A stretch of 64,000 bases of DNA from assembly GCF_004963255.1 (NCBI RefSeq), contig NZ_SUGA01000003.1, positions 1-64,000 of the forward strand, written 5' to 3'. Shown here one piece after another: positions 16,742 through 25,039 of this stretch. Numbering within the stretch: the stretch's first letter is position 1; every line of letters starts with the position of its first letter. This DNA is from Mesorhizobium sp. (GTDB lineage: Bacteria > Pseudomonadota > Alphaproteobacteria > Rhizobiales > Rhizobiaceae). The notes beneath the pieces are model-generated. The model was not told where the DNA came from. It did no database searches and was given only the letters and a program-made list of their open reading frames with translations. The translations under genes were made by a program, and so were the position numbers.

Positions 16742-17142
16742 CCGGTCGTTCATGGACATGGGCTGCGGTGCTGGTCGTGCTTGCGCTGTCCCTCGCGCTC
16801 AACTTCTTCTTCATCGGCTATGCCGCGCATGGCCTGCGCCAGGCGGTCGCCGCACGCGGGCTGCTGGCCGAGGTCGCGGGCGCCTACTCGCCCGAGGTGC
16901 GCAAGGAATTCCGCTCGGTCATGCGCGACAACCGCGCCCGCACGTTCGAGGCGCTGCGGCAGCTGCGCGCGGCGCGCGCCGACCTGGCTGCGGCCGAGCA
17001 GGCGCGACCTTTCGACGAGGCGGCGGTCAGGCAGGCGATGGCGGCGGTTCGCGCCGCCACGACCAACCTTCAGGCAACGGTGCAGGACTACCTGGTTGCC
17101 GCTATGAAGAACGTCGCCGCGAAGCCGGCGGGGGGCGGGTGA
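16738..17142 (+). CDS. CnrX/ZraP-like periplasmic sensor protein
   Basis: A 134-residue protein with one N-terminal membrane anchor (AAVLVVLALSLALNFFFIGY) and a periplasmic helical hairpin rich in Arg, Ala and Glu. The pattern (SPEVRKEFRSVMRDNRAR) is the LTxxQ/CnrX/ZraP-type heavy-metal-resistance fold. In CnrX such a protein senses nickel or cobalt and releases the anti-sigma factor. The metal-binding histidines are not apparent here (only one His, just after the anchor), so the signal may be different. Third gene of the sigma/anti-sigma operon. Confidence 0.75.
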   Translation: MTGRSWTWAAVLVVLALSLALNFFFIGYAAHGLRQAVAARGLLAEVAGAYSPEVRKEFRSVMRDNRARTFEALRQLRAARADLAAAEQARPFDEAAVRQAMAAVRAATTNLQATVQDYLVAAMKNVAAKPAGGG

Positions 17143-17209
17143 GCCATCGCCCTACTCGCGGCACAATTGCCGTGACCTATTCGCGTGTCGGAACCATGAT
17201 GACGAACCA

Positions 17210-18361
17210 ATGCGGCACGACCGGCTTGTCCTGATACTGCTCCGGCGCGAGCTCATCGCCGGCCTGCGGGCGATGCGGCGCCGCGATCTCGCCTGGATCG
17301 GGCTCGGCGGCGGCGCGCTGCTGGCCTATGCGATTGCCGATATCGTGCTTGCCTTGCAGGCCGCGGCCCCAAGGTTGCGCCACGACCAGCTCCTGTGGAC
17401 CCTTGGCCTGCCGCTCACCCTGGCAGTGCTCGGGGCGCTCACAGGCAACGCGGTCGCCAGGCTCTGCCTTGAACGGGCTTTCGCGCCTTTCCTCAAGGCG
17501 CTGCCGCTTGGCTCCAGACAGCGCCGCCAAATGGCTGGCAGGGCGACGCTGGCGATCTTCGCGCCGCTGGGCGTTCTGGTTGCCGTTTTGGTCGGCTTCG
17601 CCTGCGCCATCATTGGAAAGCCGTTGCCGGCGGCCTGGGGCGTGGGCGCGGCGATCCTGTTTGCCCTGGGCTTCGGCACGGCAGCCATTTGGCGCCTGCG
17701 GCAGCCACGTCTTCTCCTCGATGAGGCGGCGAGCGAGACGGCGCCGGTTGGAAGGCCGCGGCTCGGCCGCCTCGACCGGGCGCGTCCGCGCTGGCTTTCG
17801 AGCTGGGCCTGGAAACTGCCAGGTGGCCATTTGCGACCATCATGGAAGCTCGCCGCGGCCGGCCTGCTGCTCGCAGCCTCGGCCATCCTAGGCGCATGGG
17901 CAAGCCTTGCCGGCCGCACGGCCGGGCCGGCGGCGGTCGCGGGCCTGGCGGGCGGCATTCTCATCTTCATGCTCAGCCTGCGCTGCCAGCCGCTCGGCTC
18001 GCCGGTGCTGCGCACGGCGCCCATAGGCTTCACGCGCGTGTGGCTGCGGCTGGTGCAACTGCCGCTGCAATTGTCGCTCGCCTTCTTCCTGCTGCCGGCG
18101 GGCGCGGCGCTCGCGGCCGAGCCGTCGGCATGGGCCGTGCCGGTGGCGGGCGGGCTCTGGCTGCTGGTGCTGAACGGCGCCTATGCGGTGTTCGGCGCCT
18201 ATTTCCTCAACACGCCCTTCGTCGCCATGCTGAGCTTCGCCAGCGCGCTCGCCTATGCCAGCTATGAAACGCTCGAATATGGACGCACCGTGCTGATCGG
18301 CCTGGCGGCATTGGTGGTTTTCCTATGGCACAGAACCCGACAGAGGTATCGCAATGGATGA
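17210..18361 (+). CDS. ABC transporter membrane subunit
   Basis: A 383-residue integral membrane protein with about ten hydrophobic segments and no known catalytic motif. Its 3' end overlaps the ATP-binding subunit gene by eight bases, which indicates an ABC-2-type export system. The cytoplasmic middle part is arginine-rich and carries no signature. What it moves is unknown; nothing adjacent gives a substrate. Its position right after the ECF operon may be fortuitous or may mark it as sigma-controlled. Confidence 0.7.
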   Translation: MRHDRLVLILLRRELIAGLRAMRRRDLAWIGLGGGALLAYAIADIVLALQAAAPRLRHDQLLWTLGLPLTLAVLGALTGNAVARLCLERAFAPFLKALPLGSRQRRQMAGRATLAIFAPLGVLVAVLVGFACAIIGKPLPAAWGVGAAILFALGFGTAAIWRLRQPRLLLDEAASETAPVGRPRLGRLDRARPRWLSSWAWKLPGGHLRPSWKLAAAGLLLAASAILGAWASLAGRTAGPAAVAGLAGGILIFMLSLRCQPLGSPVLRTAPIGFTRVWLRLVQLPLQLSLAFFLLPAGAALAAEPSAWAVPVAGGLWLLVLNGAYAVFGAYFLNTPFVAMLSFASALAYASYETLEYGRTVLIGLAALVVFLWHRTRQRYRNG

Positions 18362-19106
18362 AGTGCTTGCCGTCAGCGGGCTCAGCGCCGGCTATCGCGG
18401 GCGCGCCGTGGTGCGCGGCATCGATCTTTCGCTCCGCCGGGGCGACATAATCGGCCTGCTCGGCGCCAATGGTTCGGGCAAGTCGACGCTGATCAGGGCG
18501 ATCACCGGCCAAATCCCGTTGCTCGGCGGCAGCGTGATGGTTGATGGCGTCGACCTCGCCGCCGCGCCGGAGCGCGCCAAGGCCGGCTTCGGCCTCGCCA
18601 TCGAGCCGCACGACTTGCCGGCGCCGCTGTCGGGACGCCAATATATCGAACTCGTCGCCTCGATCCGCGGCTGCGCGCCAAACGATCTGCCAAGCGCCGA
18701 TCTGCCGGGCGCCGACCTTCTGGAGCGGCTCGAACTCGGCCGCTGGATCGACCGCCCGATCGCCGAATATTCACTCGGCACGCGAGCCAAGGTCGCGATC
18801 CTCGCGGCACTTCTCGGCCGGCCGCCGCTGCTGATTTTTGACGAGACGCTGAACGGCCTCGATCCGGTTGCCGCCTGGGAAGTGAAGCGCGTGATCACCG
18901 CGCTTTGCGCGAGCGGCCGCCACGCCGTGATCGTGTCGACCCATGTGGTGGAAGCCGTACCGGCGCTCTGCAGCCGCGCCGTCCTGATGGCCGATGGCAG
19001 CCTGAACCGAAGCTGGGATGCGGCGCAACTGGTGGAGGCAGGCAGGGCGCCAGGCGCCTTCGAGGCAAGCGTCATGCAAGCGCTGCGCATGCGAGCCGCT
19101 GCCTGA
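18354..19106 (+). CDS. ABC transporter ATP-binding subunit
   Basis: A 250-residue ATPase with Walker A GANGSGKST (37-45) and Walker B LLIFDETLNGLDP, the switch histidine in IVSTHVVEA, and a Q-loop replaced by EPHDLP. The signature motif is degenerate (YSLGTRAK instead of LSGGQ), as seen in some ABC-2 exporters. It powers the membrane protein encoded just upstream. It is convergent with the GNAT gene after seven bases. Confidence 0.9.
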   Translation: MDEVLAVSGLSAGYRGRAVVRGIDLSLRRGDIIGLLGANGSGKSTLIRAITGQIPLLGGSVMVDGVDLAAAPERAKAGFGLAIEPHDLPAPLSGRQYIELVASIRGCAPNDLPSADLPGADLLERLELGRWIDRPIAEYSLGTRAKVAILAALLGRPPLLIFDETLNGLDPVAAWEVKRVITALCASGRHAVIVSTHVVEAVPALCSRAVLMADGSLNRSWDAAQLVEAGRAPGAFEASVMQALRMRAAA

Positions 19107-19113
19107 TGTCGAT

Positions 19114-19611
19114 CTAGGCCATCGGCAGCATGCGGCGCATGATCAGCGAGGCGTGGCCGCCGACGCCATGCGCGGCTTCGCGGCGCTCGACCACTTCAAA
19201 GCCGTGCTTGCGGTAGAAGGCGATCGCGCGGTCGTTGCCTTCGATCACCTCGAGCGCGATCGAGGGGATGCCGGCATGCGCGGCAAGCACGGCATGCAGA
19301 AGGTCGACCGCAAGCCCGCTGCCGAATGCCTGCGGCTCGATATGCAGCCGCTCCAGCGTGACGTCGCCTTTGGCGTCCATCGCCGCCATCGCATAGCCGG
19401 CGATCGAGCCGTCGGCGCGTTCGGCGACGAAGGACATCTTATCCTCGTCCTCCAGTTCTTCCGAGAGCTTGTCCGGCGCGTGCCTTTCGTCGGAAAGCCT
19501 GGCCACGGTCTCGTCGCCCATGATCGGCGCGTAGGTCCGCTGCCAGGATTGGCCGAGCAGCCGCGACACATCGGCAAGGTCGTTCCTCGTCATCGCCCGG
19601 ATGCGGGTCAT
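19114..19611 (-). CDS. GNAT family N-acetyltransferase
   Basis: A 165-residue acetyltransferase starting MTRIRAMTRNDLADVSRLL. The acetyl-CoA region lies around IAGYAMAAMDAKGDVTLERL then GSGLAVDLLHAVLAAH, and a C-terminal strand has NDRAIAFYRKHGFEVVERRE. This resembles RimI/Ard1-like enzymes that acetylate amino groups of small molecules or protein N-termini. The start at 19611 is favoured because the motif begins there and an AAGGAC lies upstream. Confidence 0.9.
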   Translation of the reverse strand: MTRIRAMTRNDLADVSRLLGQSWQRTYAPIMGDETVARLSDERHAPDKLSEELEDEDKMSFVAERADGSIAGYAMAAMDAKGDVTLERLHIEPQAFGSGLAVDLLHAVLAAHAGIPSIALEVIEGNDRAIAFYRKHGFEVVERREAAHGVGGHASLIMRRMLPMA

Positions 19612-19945
19612 GGTCGTTGTCCTTGTTTCGATCCGAAGATAGGGCGAAGCGCGCTGCGCGGCCAACCCCTCGGGCGCGCTGAAGGCGCGGATCCGGTCGG
19701 CGCTCTTTCGGGGCGTTCAAGCGGCTATCACGGGCAGCGGAAACGTCCTGCATGCCGCCGGATAGCCCGCTGCCGGACCGATGGAGGCGGCAGCGGGCCA
19801 TTGATGCGACGGGAGTGCTGTCCCGCCGAGCAGGAGACACTGCTCACCCTAGGTTTAAGCCGGCATCGCCAGGGACGCGACTTACGGATTCGTAAGCTCA
19901 CTCACGATGACGTTCCCGGCCACGCCCGGCGGCGCAGCGCCCCTC
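19612..19945. other. Intergenic gap of 334 bases, nothing recognised
   Basis: The gap between the GNAT gene and the end of the FAD oxidoreductase gene contains no convincing reading frame, tRNA or strong terminator. GC is similar to the coding flanks up to 19840; from there to 19905 it is less GC-rich (GTTTAAGCCGG, GGATTCGTAAGC). Confidence 0.5.
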
Positions 19946-21154
19946 TCACGCCGCACGCGGCTCGGCCGGTTTTCCACCTTCGCGGACCCGTCGGCCAAAG
20001 ACCATCAACTGCCGCGCGGTGTTGTTGCGCAGGCGGCGCAGGCGCCATTCCAGCCCGTTGTCGGTGGTGATGCGCTTGGCATAGATGCTGGCGCGCAGCG
20101 CCCTGGTGTCGGCCGCGACCTTGATCGGATCATCATAGAAGGCGCAGATCTTGTCGGCCGCCATGCCGGGCGTTTCGAGCCAGGCGGGGATATGCGTGGA
20201 ACTGAGGCAATCGACATCGGTTAGCACGCGGTTTATCCCGTCGCCTTGCGCCGGGCAGGTCGTGGCGAACGCATCGCCGATGAAGACCACGCCGTCGCGG
20301 CGATGGCCCCGTGTCGTCGTCAGGCTGACCTGCCGCACCTCGACCTCGCTGGCGACGGCGAAGTTGCCGCATCGGTGGGCAATCTCCGGCATCAGGTCCA
20401 TGAGCATCTTCTGCGGATTCTCGCGAAACGCCCGCACCCATGGATCGGCGACTGTCCGATAGACGAACATGTTCGCTCGCAGCCGCTCGCCGATCCGGAA
20501 GATGGTAAGAAAGGCAATGCGATCGGCGACCCGCCTCGCGTAGAAGGTGAGGGACTGCAGGCCGAATTCCTGCGGCGTGATCGCCAGATCGAAGCCCATC
20601 GACAGCGAATGCGCCTTCGATTCCTCGATGCGCTCGACGCCGATGGCGCGCCGCACCGCCTCGCTGTAGCCGGTGGCGACCACCAGAAGCCGCGCATCGA
20701 TGACGGAGCCGTCGGTGAGCATTAGGCGCTGCCGGTCCGGCCCGGTCGACACCTCGGCGACCTTGCCCACCGTCAGCGGCACTTCCGGAGGCAGCGCCGC
20801 GCGCATGCCATTGACCAGCGGCGCGTAGGAGAAGGCGTATTCAAAGGTCTGCTTGCGCTCGAACAACTGGCCGAAGCGGAAGACATGGAGATCGGTCATC
20901 GGCGTGGAGAGCGATCTGAACACCTGCCCGAGGCCAAGCTTCTCGAACAGCCCCATCTGTTCGTCGCGGGTCTTCTCGGCCCGGAATTCGTCATGGTGGA
21001 CACGGTGCGGATCGATCAGCGCCACCCTGCGGCCAGCTTTGGCGAGCGTTATCGCCAGAACGGTTCCGGCCAGCCCGGCGCCGACGATCGCCACTTCCGC
21101 CTCGGTCCTGCCGGGCGGGGCTGCGGGCGTTTCGCGGTTCTCGGTGTTGCTCAT
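19946..21154 (-). CDS. FAD-dependent oxidoreductase of the exopolysaccharide locus
   Basis: A 402-residue flavoprotein of the PHBH-like monooxygenase fold: EVAIVGAGLAGTVLAITLAK at the N-terminus binds FAD, and FIGDAFATTCPAQGDGINRV near residue 290 is the second flavin/substrate motif. It likely hydroxylates or oxidises a sugar-linked or small substrate. Its ATG (21154) overlaps the stop of the GIPC-transferase-like gene (ATGA), so the two are translationally coupled in the operon driven by the sigma-54 promoter at 22801. That pairing is unusual and gives the best hint at a role in polysaccharide modification. Confidence 0.75.
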   Translation of the reverse strand: MSNTENRETPAAPPGRTEAEVAIVGAGLAGTVLAITLAKAGRRVALIDPHRVHHDEFRAEKTRDEQMGLFEKLGLGQVFRSLSTPMTDLHVFRFGQLFERKQTFEYAFSYAPLVNGMRAALPPEVPLTVGKVAEVSTGPDRQRLMLTDGSVIDARLLVVATGYSEAVRRAIGVERIEESKAHSLSMGFDLAITPQEFGLQSLTFYARRVADRIAFLTIFRIGERLRANMFVYRTVADPWVRAFRENPQKMLMDLMPEIAHRCGNFAVASEVEVRQVSLTTTRGHRRDGVVFIGDAFATTCPAQGDGINRVLTDVDCLSSTHIPAWLETPGMAADKICAFYDDPIKVAADTRALRASIYAKRITTDNGLEWRLRRLRNNTARQLMVFGRRVREGGKPAEPRAA

Positions 21155-22683
21155 TGCTTGTCTCCAAGGCCCGTGGGCATGCTCTCCCGCCGCTGGGTCT
21201 GCTTCCAGCGCGGCGCCAATGCCGAACCATCTATGAATTCCAGTCCGCCCGCTTCGTTGAGCGTATGCAGCTTGCGGCCGGCCCAGCCGGCGCCTGGATT
21301 GAGGATCGTCTCGACGACCTGTTCGAAGCCGCCCTCGTCGAGGCGCGTGACCCGCGCAATGCCGAGCGCGGCGCCATAGCTCCTGCGGCAGTCCTGCACG
21401 GGACGCAGAAGCTGGCCGCCGCGTTTCACCATGCGGCCCGCCGGGCGCGCGGAGGCAATGTCGATCATAACGGGGTTCTTCGGATGCGGCGTCCACGGCC
21501 CGCGGAAATCCGGCGCCGACCACAGATGCAGCTGGTCCGAGAAGGCGCCGCCGCCGTCGCGCACGGTGGCGAACATCCACCAGCGCCCGCCATGCTCGGT
21601 GAGCGTGGCGTCGCTGGCGACGATGTCGGACAACAGCGTCGCTTCCTTGACCCAGCCGCCCGGGAACGCGGTGGCGCGGTAGAGATCGACGGTTCGGTTG
21701 GCGCCGCTTTCCGGCACCATCCACATCTCGCCGTCGCGCTCGAACACGAAGGGGTAGGAGAGGTGGTAGGGCAGTTCCAGCACCGGCTTCGGGGTGCCTG
21801 CCGGTCCGTTCGGCCCGAAAGCCACCGCCGACAGGATCGCCTTGCCGGTGCGGTGGATGTAGTCCTCCACGAACAGCGTCACCTGGCCGCGGTAAAGCAC
21901 CGGGAACGGATCGGCGTAGAAGCGGCTGCCGTCGTCGGCGAGCTCCCGCCAGCCCGATTGCGGATGGGCGCGCAGTTCGTAGAGGTCGCTGCCTCCGGTC
22001 TCGCGCCAGCCGACCCGCCAGTGCGGGGCGTTGTAGCACAGATGATAGATCTGCTGGACGATGCGCCGCGCCGTGGCCTTGGCAGCCCGCACGCCAAGCT
22101 TCGTGGCGGATGGCATGGGCGGGGGCGACGCCCCGGATGGCGGTTCGGGCAGCACGGGCAGGGGCGAGCGCGCGGCGCCGTTGACCGCCGCCACGATCAG
22201 GCTGGCCGTGCGCGCCAGCATGTCCTGGAAGGATGCCAGCGCGATGCCGTGATATTCGGTGCCGAGCCGCCCTTCGGCGACAACCGCGCCGTTCTGCTCC
22301 AGGCGGGCGAGCGGCGTGCGCCCGGCAAGGATGAGCGCCAGCAGCGCTTCCTCGCCGCAGACGCCGTCATAGGCGAGCCGCCAGACCTGTCCGCCTTGCG
22401 GCTCGACGTCGCCGACGAGGTCGATCGTGAGATCGGCTAGCTGGGACGCCCTCGCATGGCCGGCGAGCGTCGAAATCGGCACACGCCTGGCCGTCCCATT
22501 GGCGGGCAGGCGGTGGATAAGCGTCTCAAGCTGGAACAGCGCCTCGGCCGCCTGCGGCACACCGCCCGCCGCCGGACGCGCGTCGACGCAAAGCTCGACG
22601 CCAGGCAACTGCGACAGCCTTTCGGCCAGCGCTACATGGAAAGCGCGCACGCAGTCGCCGTTGATGCGCAGGCTCAGCCGCAT
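21151..22683 (-). CDS. Glucosamine inositolphosphorylceramide transferase-like protein
   Basis: A 510-residue protein. Residues 1-170 have an alternating strand/helix pattern like a formyltransferase or sugar-nucleotide fold. Residues 225-460 form a five-bladed beta-propeller of the GH43/GIPC-transferase N-terminal type (FYADPFPVLYRGQVTLFVED, YPFVFERDGEMWMVPES, DATLTEHGGRWWMFATV). In plants the domain transfers a sugar to a sphingolipid head group; in bacteria it is found in exopolysaccharide loci, where the reaction is not known. First gene of a two-gene operon. Confidence 0.75.
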   Translation of the reverse strand: MRLSLRINGDCVRAFHVALAERLSQLPGVELCVDARPAAGGVPQAAEALFQLETLIHRLPANGTARRVPISTLAGHARASQLADLTIDLVGDVEPQGGQVWRLAYDGVCGEEALLALILAGRTPLARLEQNGAVVAEGRLGTEYHGIALASFQDMLARTASLIVAAVNGAARSPLPVLPEPPSGASPPPMPSATKLGVRAAKATARRIVQQIYHLCYNAPHWRVGWRETGGSDLYELRAHPQSGWRELADDGSRFYADPFPVLYRGQVTLFVEDYIHRTGKAILSAVAFGPNGPAGTPKPVLELPYHLSYPFVFERDGEMWMVPESGANRTVDLYRATAFPGGWVKEATLLSDIVASDATLTEHGGRWWMFATVRDGGGAFSDQLHLWSAPDFRGPWTPHPKNPVMIDIASARPAGRMVKRGGQLLRPVQDCRRSYGAALGIARVTRLDEGGFEQVVETILNPGAGWAGRKLHTLNEAGGLEFIDGSALAPRWKQTQRRESMPTGLGDKQ

Positions 22684-22800
22684 GGCCCGTCCCCAGGCGA
22701 CTCGCCTCCGGAGCCGGCAGGCAGGCCCGCCGGTTCTAGTTCCCGCCGCATGCGCACGATGTCTCCAATTTCAGCTGCACCTAATTTCGATCCTGTTGGT

Positions 22801-22815
22801 GCAAACTTCGTGCCA
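22801..22815 (-). promoter_or_regulatory. Sigma-54 promoter upstream of the GIPC-transferase-like operon
   Basis: On the minus strand this reads CTGGCACGAAGTTTGCA (including flanks), a perfect match to YTGGCACG-N4-TTGCW. Predicted transcription start near 22789, leaving a leader of about 105 bases before the ATG at 22683. A similar site lies at 28956-28970. Confidence 0.75.
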
Positions 22816-22896
22816 GGGCAGTCCCAATTTATGAACATAATTAACAGTGTTTTAATCGTTGCCGGGAATAGCTAGGCCAACGCCGCATTTCTCGTC

Positions 22897-25038
22897 TTGC
22901 CGGCCGATGGAGCGTTGTCGGAGCGACCTTTGCAACCACCCCTGCTCATGGTGCCTCAGCAGAACGCTCCGGAGGCTGTCGCGCCGGCGCCGGCCTATTA
23001 CGCGCCCGCACCGGCGCCAGCTTCCGCCACGGTCGAGCTTGGCGATCTCCGCCGCATCCTGTTGCGGCGCCGCTTCCTGATCCTCGCCGTCACCGCGCTG
23101 CTCACCGCGGTGACGCTCGTCTACACCATGCTGACGCCGGCGCTCTACTCCTCGACGGCGCAGATCATCGTCGATCCCGAGGACCTCCAGGTCGTCACCA
23201 ACGACGTCAATCCGAGCCGCATTTCGCCCGATGGCGGCATCACCCAGGTCGAGAGCCAGGTCAGCGTCGCGCAGTCGAACGGCGTGCTGCTGCGCGCGAT
23301 CAAGGCCACCAACCTCACCGAGGATCCGGAATTCAACGGGCAGGGCGGTCTCGGCCGCTGGATGGGCATGCTCTTCGGCGACAGCGGCAGCGACAGGACG
23401 GCGACCACGCTGGATTCGCTGCGCCGTGTCCTCGCTGTGAAGCGCGACGACAAGGTGCTGGTGCTCAACATCATCATCACCGCCAAGAGCCCGCAGAAGG
23501 CGTCGGACATCGCCAACGCCATCGCCAACGCCTACCTTGCCGACCAGGCCGACGCGCGCAAGGAGAAGGCGGCCAAGGCCTCCGAGGCGATCACCGCGCG
23601 GCTCGACGAACAACGCAAGCGCGTCGAGCAGGCCGAGAACGCGGTCGAGGCCTACCGCTCGCAGCACAACATGGTGATGGCCCAGGGCAATCTGGTGAGC
23701 GACCAGGAACTGACCGGGCTCAATGCCGAGCTGACCGCCGCGCAGGCGCGCACCCAGCAGCTGAAGGCGCAGGTCGATCAGTTGCGCAGGCAGGGCGGCG
23801 CGCCGGACGCGACCTCGGAAGCCACGCGCTCCTCGACGATCTCGAGCCTCAGGGCGCAGGAAGCGGCGCTGGTCGACCAGATCGCGCAGCTCGGCACCGG
23901 GCTCGGGCCGCGCCACCCCTCGATGATCGCCGCCCAGCAGCAGCTGCGCGACCTGCGCGTGCTGATCCAGCGCGAGCTCGGCCGCATCGTCACCGCGGCG
24001 GAGACCGACTATGAGCGCTCCCTGGCCAACCAGCAGGCGCTGCAGGCCAAGGTCGCGGCGCTCAAGTCGAAATCGCTCAATACCGACCAGGCTTCGGTGC
24101 GTCTGCGCGAATTGCAGCGCGACCTCGACGCCGTGCGCACCGTCTATGCCAACTACCTGCAGCGCGCCCAGGAAACGCGCGAGCAGACCAATGTCGACAG
24201 CACCAACGCCCGCATCATCTCCGAAGCCATGCCGGCGCTGAAGAAGAGCTGGCCGCCGAAGGGGCTGCTTGTGTTTGGCGCCGTGTTCGGCGGGCTGGCG
24301 TTGGGCGTCGGCATGGCGCTGATCGCCGAATATCTTTCGCCAACCGTGCTTTCCGCCAACCAGATGCAGTCTGCCATCGAGGCGCCGGTGCTGGGCGTGC
24401 TGCCGGGCAGGGGACGCCGCCGCTTCGGCCGCGCGGGCGGCGTGGCGCAGAAGACCGACGCCGTGGCCGGGCTCGCGCTGCAACGCATCGCCGCCGCCAC
24501 GAGGCGTCCGACCGACTGGCCGCTTGTGCCTTCGATCCTGGTGGCGTCGCCGCCCGAGGACAAGGCGCAGCGCTCGAGGGTTGCTTGGCAGCTCGCCAAT
24601 GCGGCGGCGGCCAGGGGGCGGCGCGTGCTGTTCATCGACATCAATGCCGGCAAGGGCCAGAAGGACCCGCAGCCTGGCGTGCTCGACGTGCTGCGCGGCG
24701 AATATCCTCTCGAAGCGGTCAGCCGCTATGCGCCCGGCTCGTCGGTGGCGCTGATCGGCAGGGGCAGGCCGGCAGCGGTGTTCCAGGAAGCGCAGGCGCT
24801 CTATTTCGCCCACCGCATGCTGGCGGAGGCCAACCACAGTTTCGAGCTCGTCGTGATCGACGGCGGCGCGCTGGCGGACGACCTCAACGTCCTGCCGCTG
24901 GTCGCCATGGCCGACGAGATCCTGCTCGTCGCCAGGCTGAACGCGACGCCGATGCGCGATGTCGCCTCGACCTCGGAAGCAGTCTCGGTCATGGGACGGT
25001 TGCCGACCGGCGCCATGCTGGTCGACGAGGCGGCCTGA
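22897..25038 (+). CDS. Polysaccharide co-polymerase (Wzz/ExoP-like) with degenerate tyrosine-kinase domain
   Basis: A 713-residue inner-membrane protein: two transmembrane helices (about 60-79 and 455-478) bracket a long periplasmic coiled-coil part with the Wzz/GNVR pattern, including ANYLQRAQETREQTNVDS before the second helix. The cytoplasmic C-terminal part (480-713) has the fold of a bacterial tyrosine kinase with RVLFIDIN and ELVVIDG strands, but the P-loop is lost (ASPPEDKAQRSR in place of GxxGxGKT). No terminal tyrosine cluster is seen. It probably controls chain length without kinase activity. TTG 22897 is the only start before an upstream stop; ATG 22948 is possible. Confidence 0.85.
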   Translation: MPADGALSERPLQPPLLMVPQQNAPEAVAPAPAYYAPAPAPASATVELGDLRRILLRRRFLILAVTALLTAVTLVYTMLTPALYSSTAQIIVDPEDLQVVTNDVNPSRISPDGGITQVESQVSVAQSNGVLLRAIKATNLTEDPEFNGQGGLGRWMGMLFGDSGSDRTATTLDSLRRVLAVKRDDKVLVLNIIITAKSPQKASDIANAIANAYLADQADARKEKAAKASEAITARLDEQRKRVEQAENAVEAYRSQHNMVMAQGNLVSDQELTGLNAELTAAQARTQQLKAQVDQLRRQGGAPDATSEATRSSTISSLRAQEAALVDQIAQLGTGLGPRHPSMIAAQQQLRDLRVLIQRELGRIVTAAETDYERSLANQQALQAKVAALKSKSLNTDQASVRLRELQRDLDAVRTVYANYLQRAQETREQTNVDSTNARIISEAMPALKKSWPPKGLLVFGAVFGGLALGVGMALIAEYLSPTVLSANQMQSAIEAPVLGVLPGRGRRRFGRAGGVAQKTDAVAGLALQRIAAATRRPTDWPLVPSILVASPPEDKAQRSRVAWQLANAAAARGRRVLFIDINAGKGQKDPQPGVLDVLRGEYPLEAVSRYAPGSSVALIGRGRPAAVFQEAQALYFAHRMLAEANHSFELVVIDGGALADDLNVLPLVAMADEILLVARLNATPMRDVASTSEAVSVMGRLPTGAMLVDEAA

Positions 25039-25039
25039 C

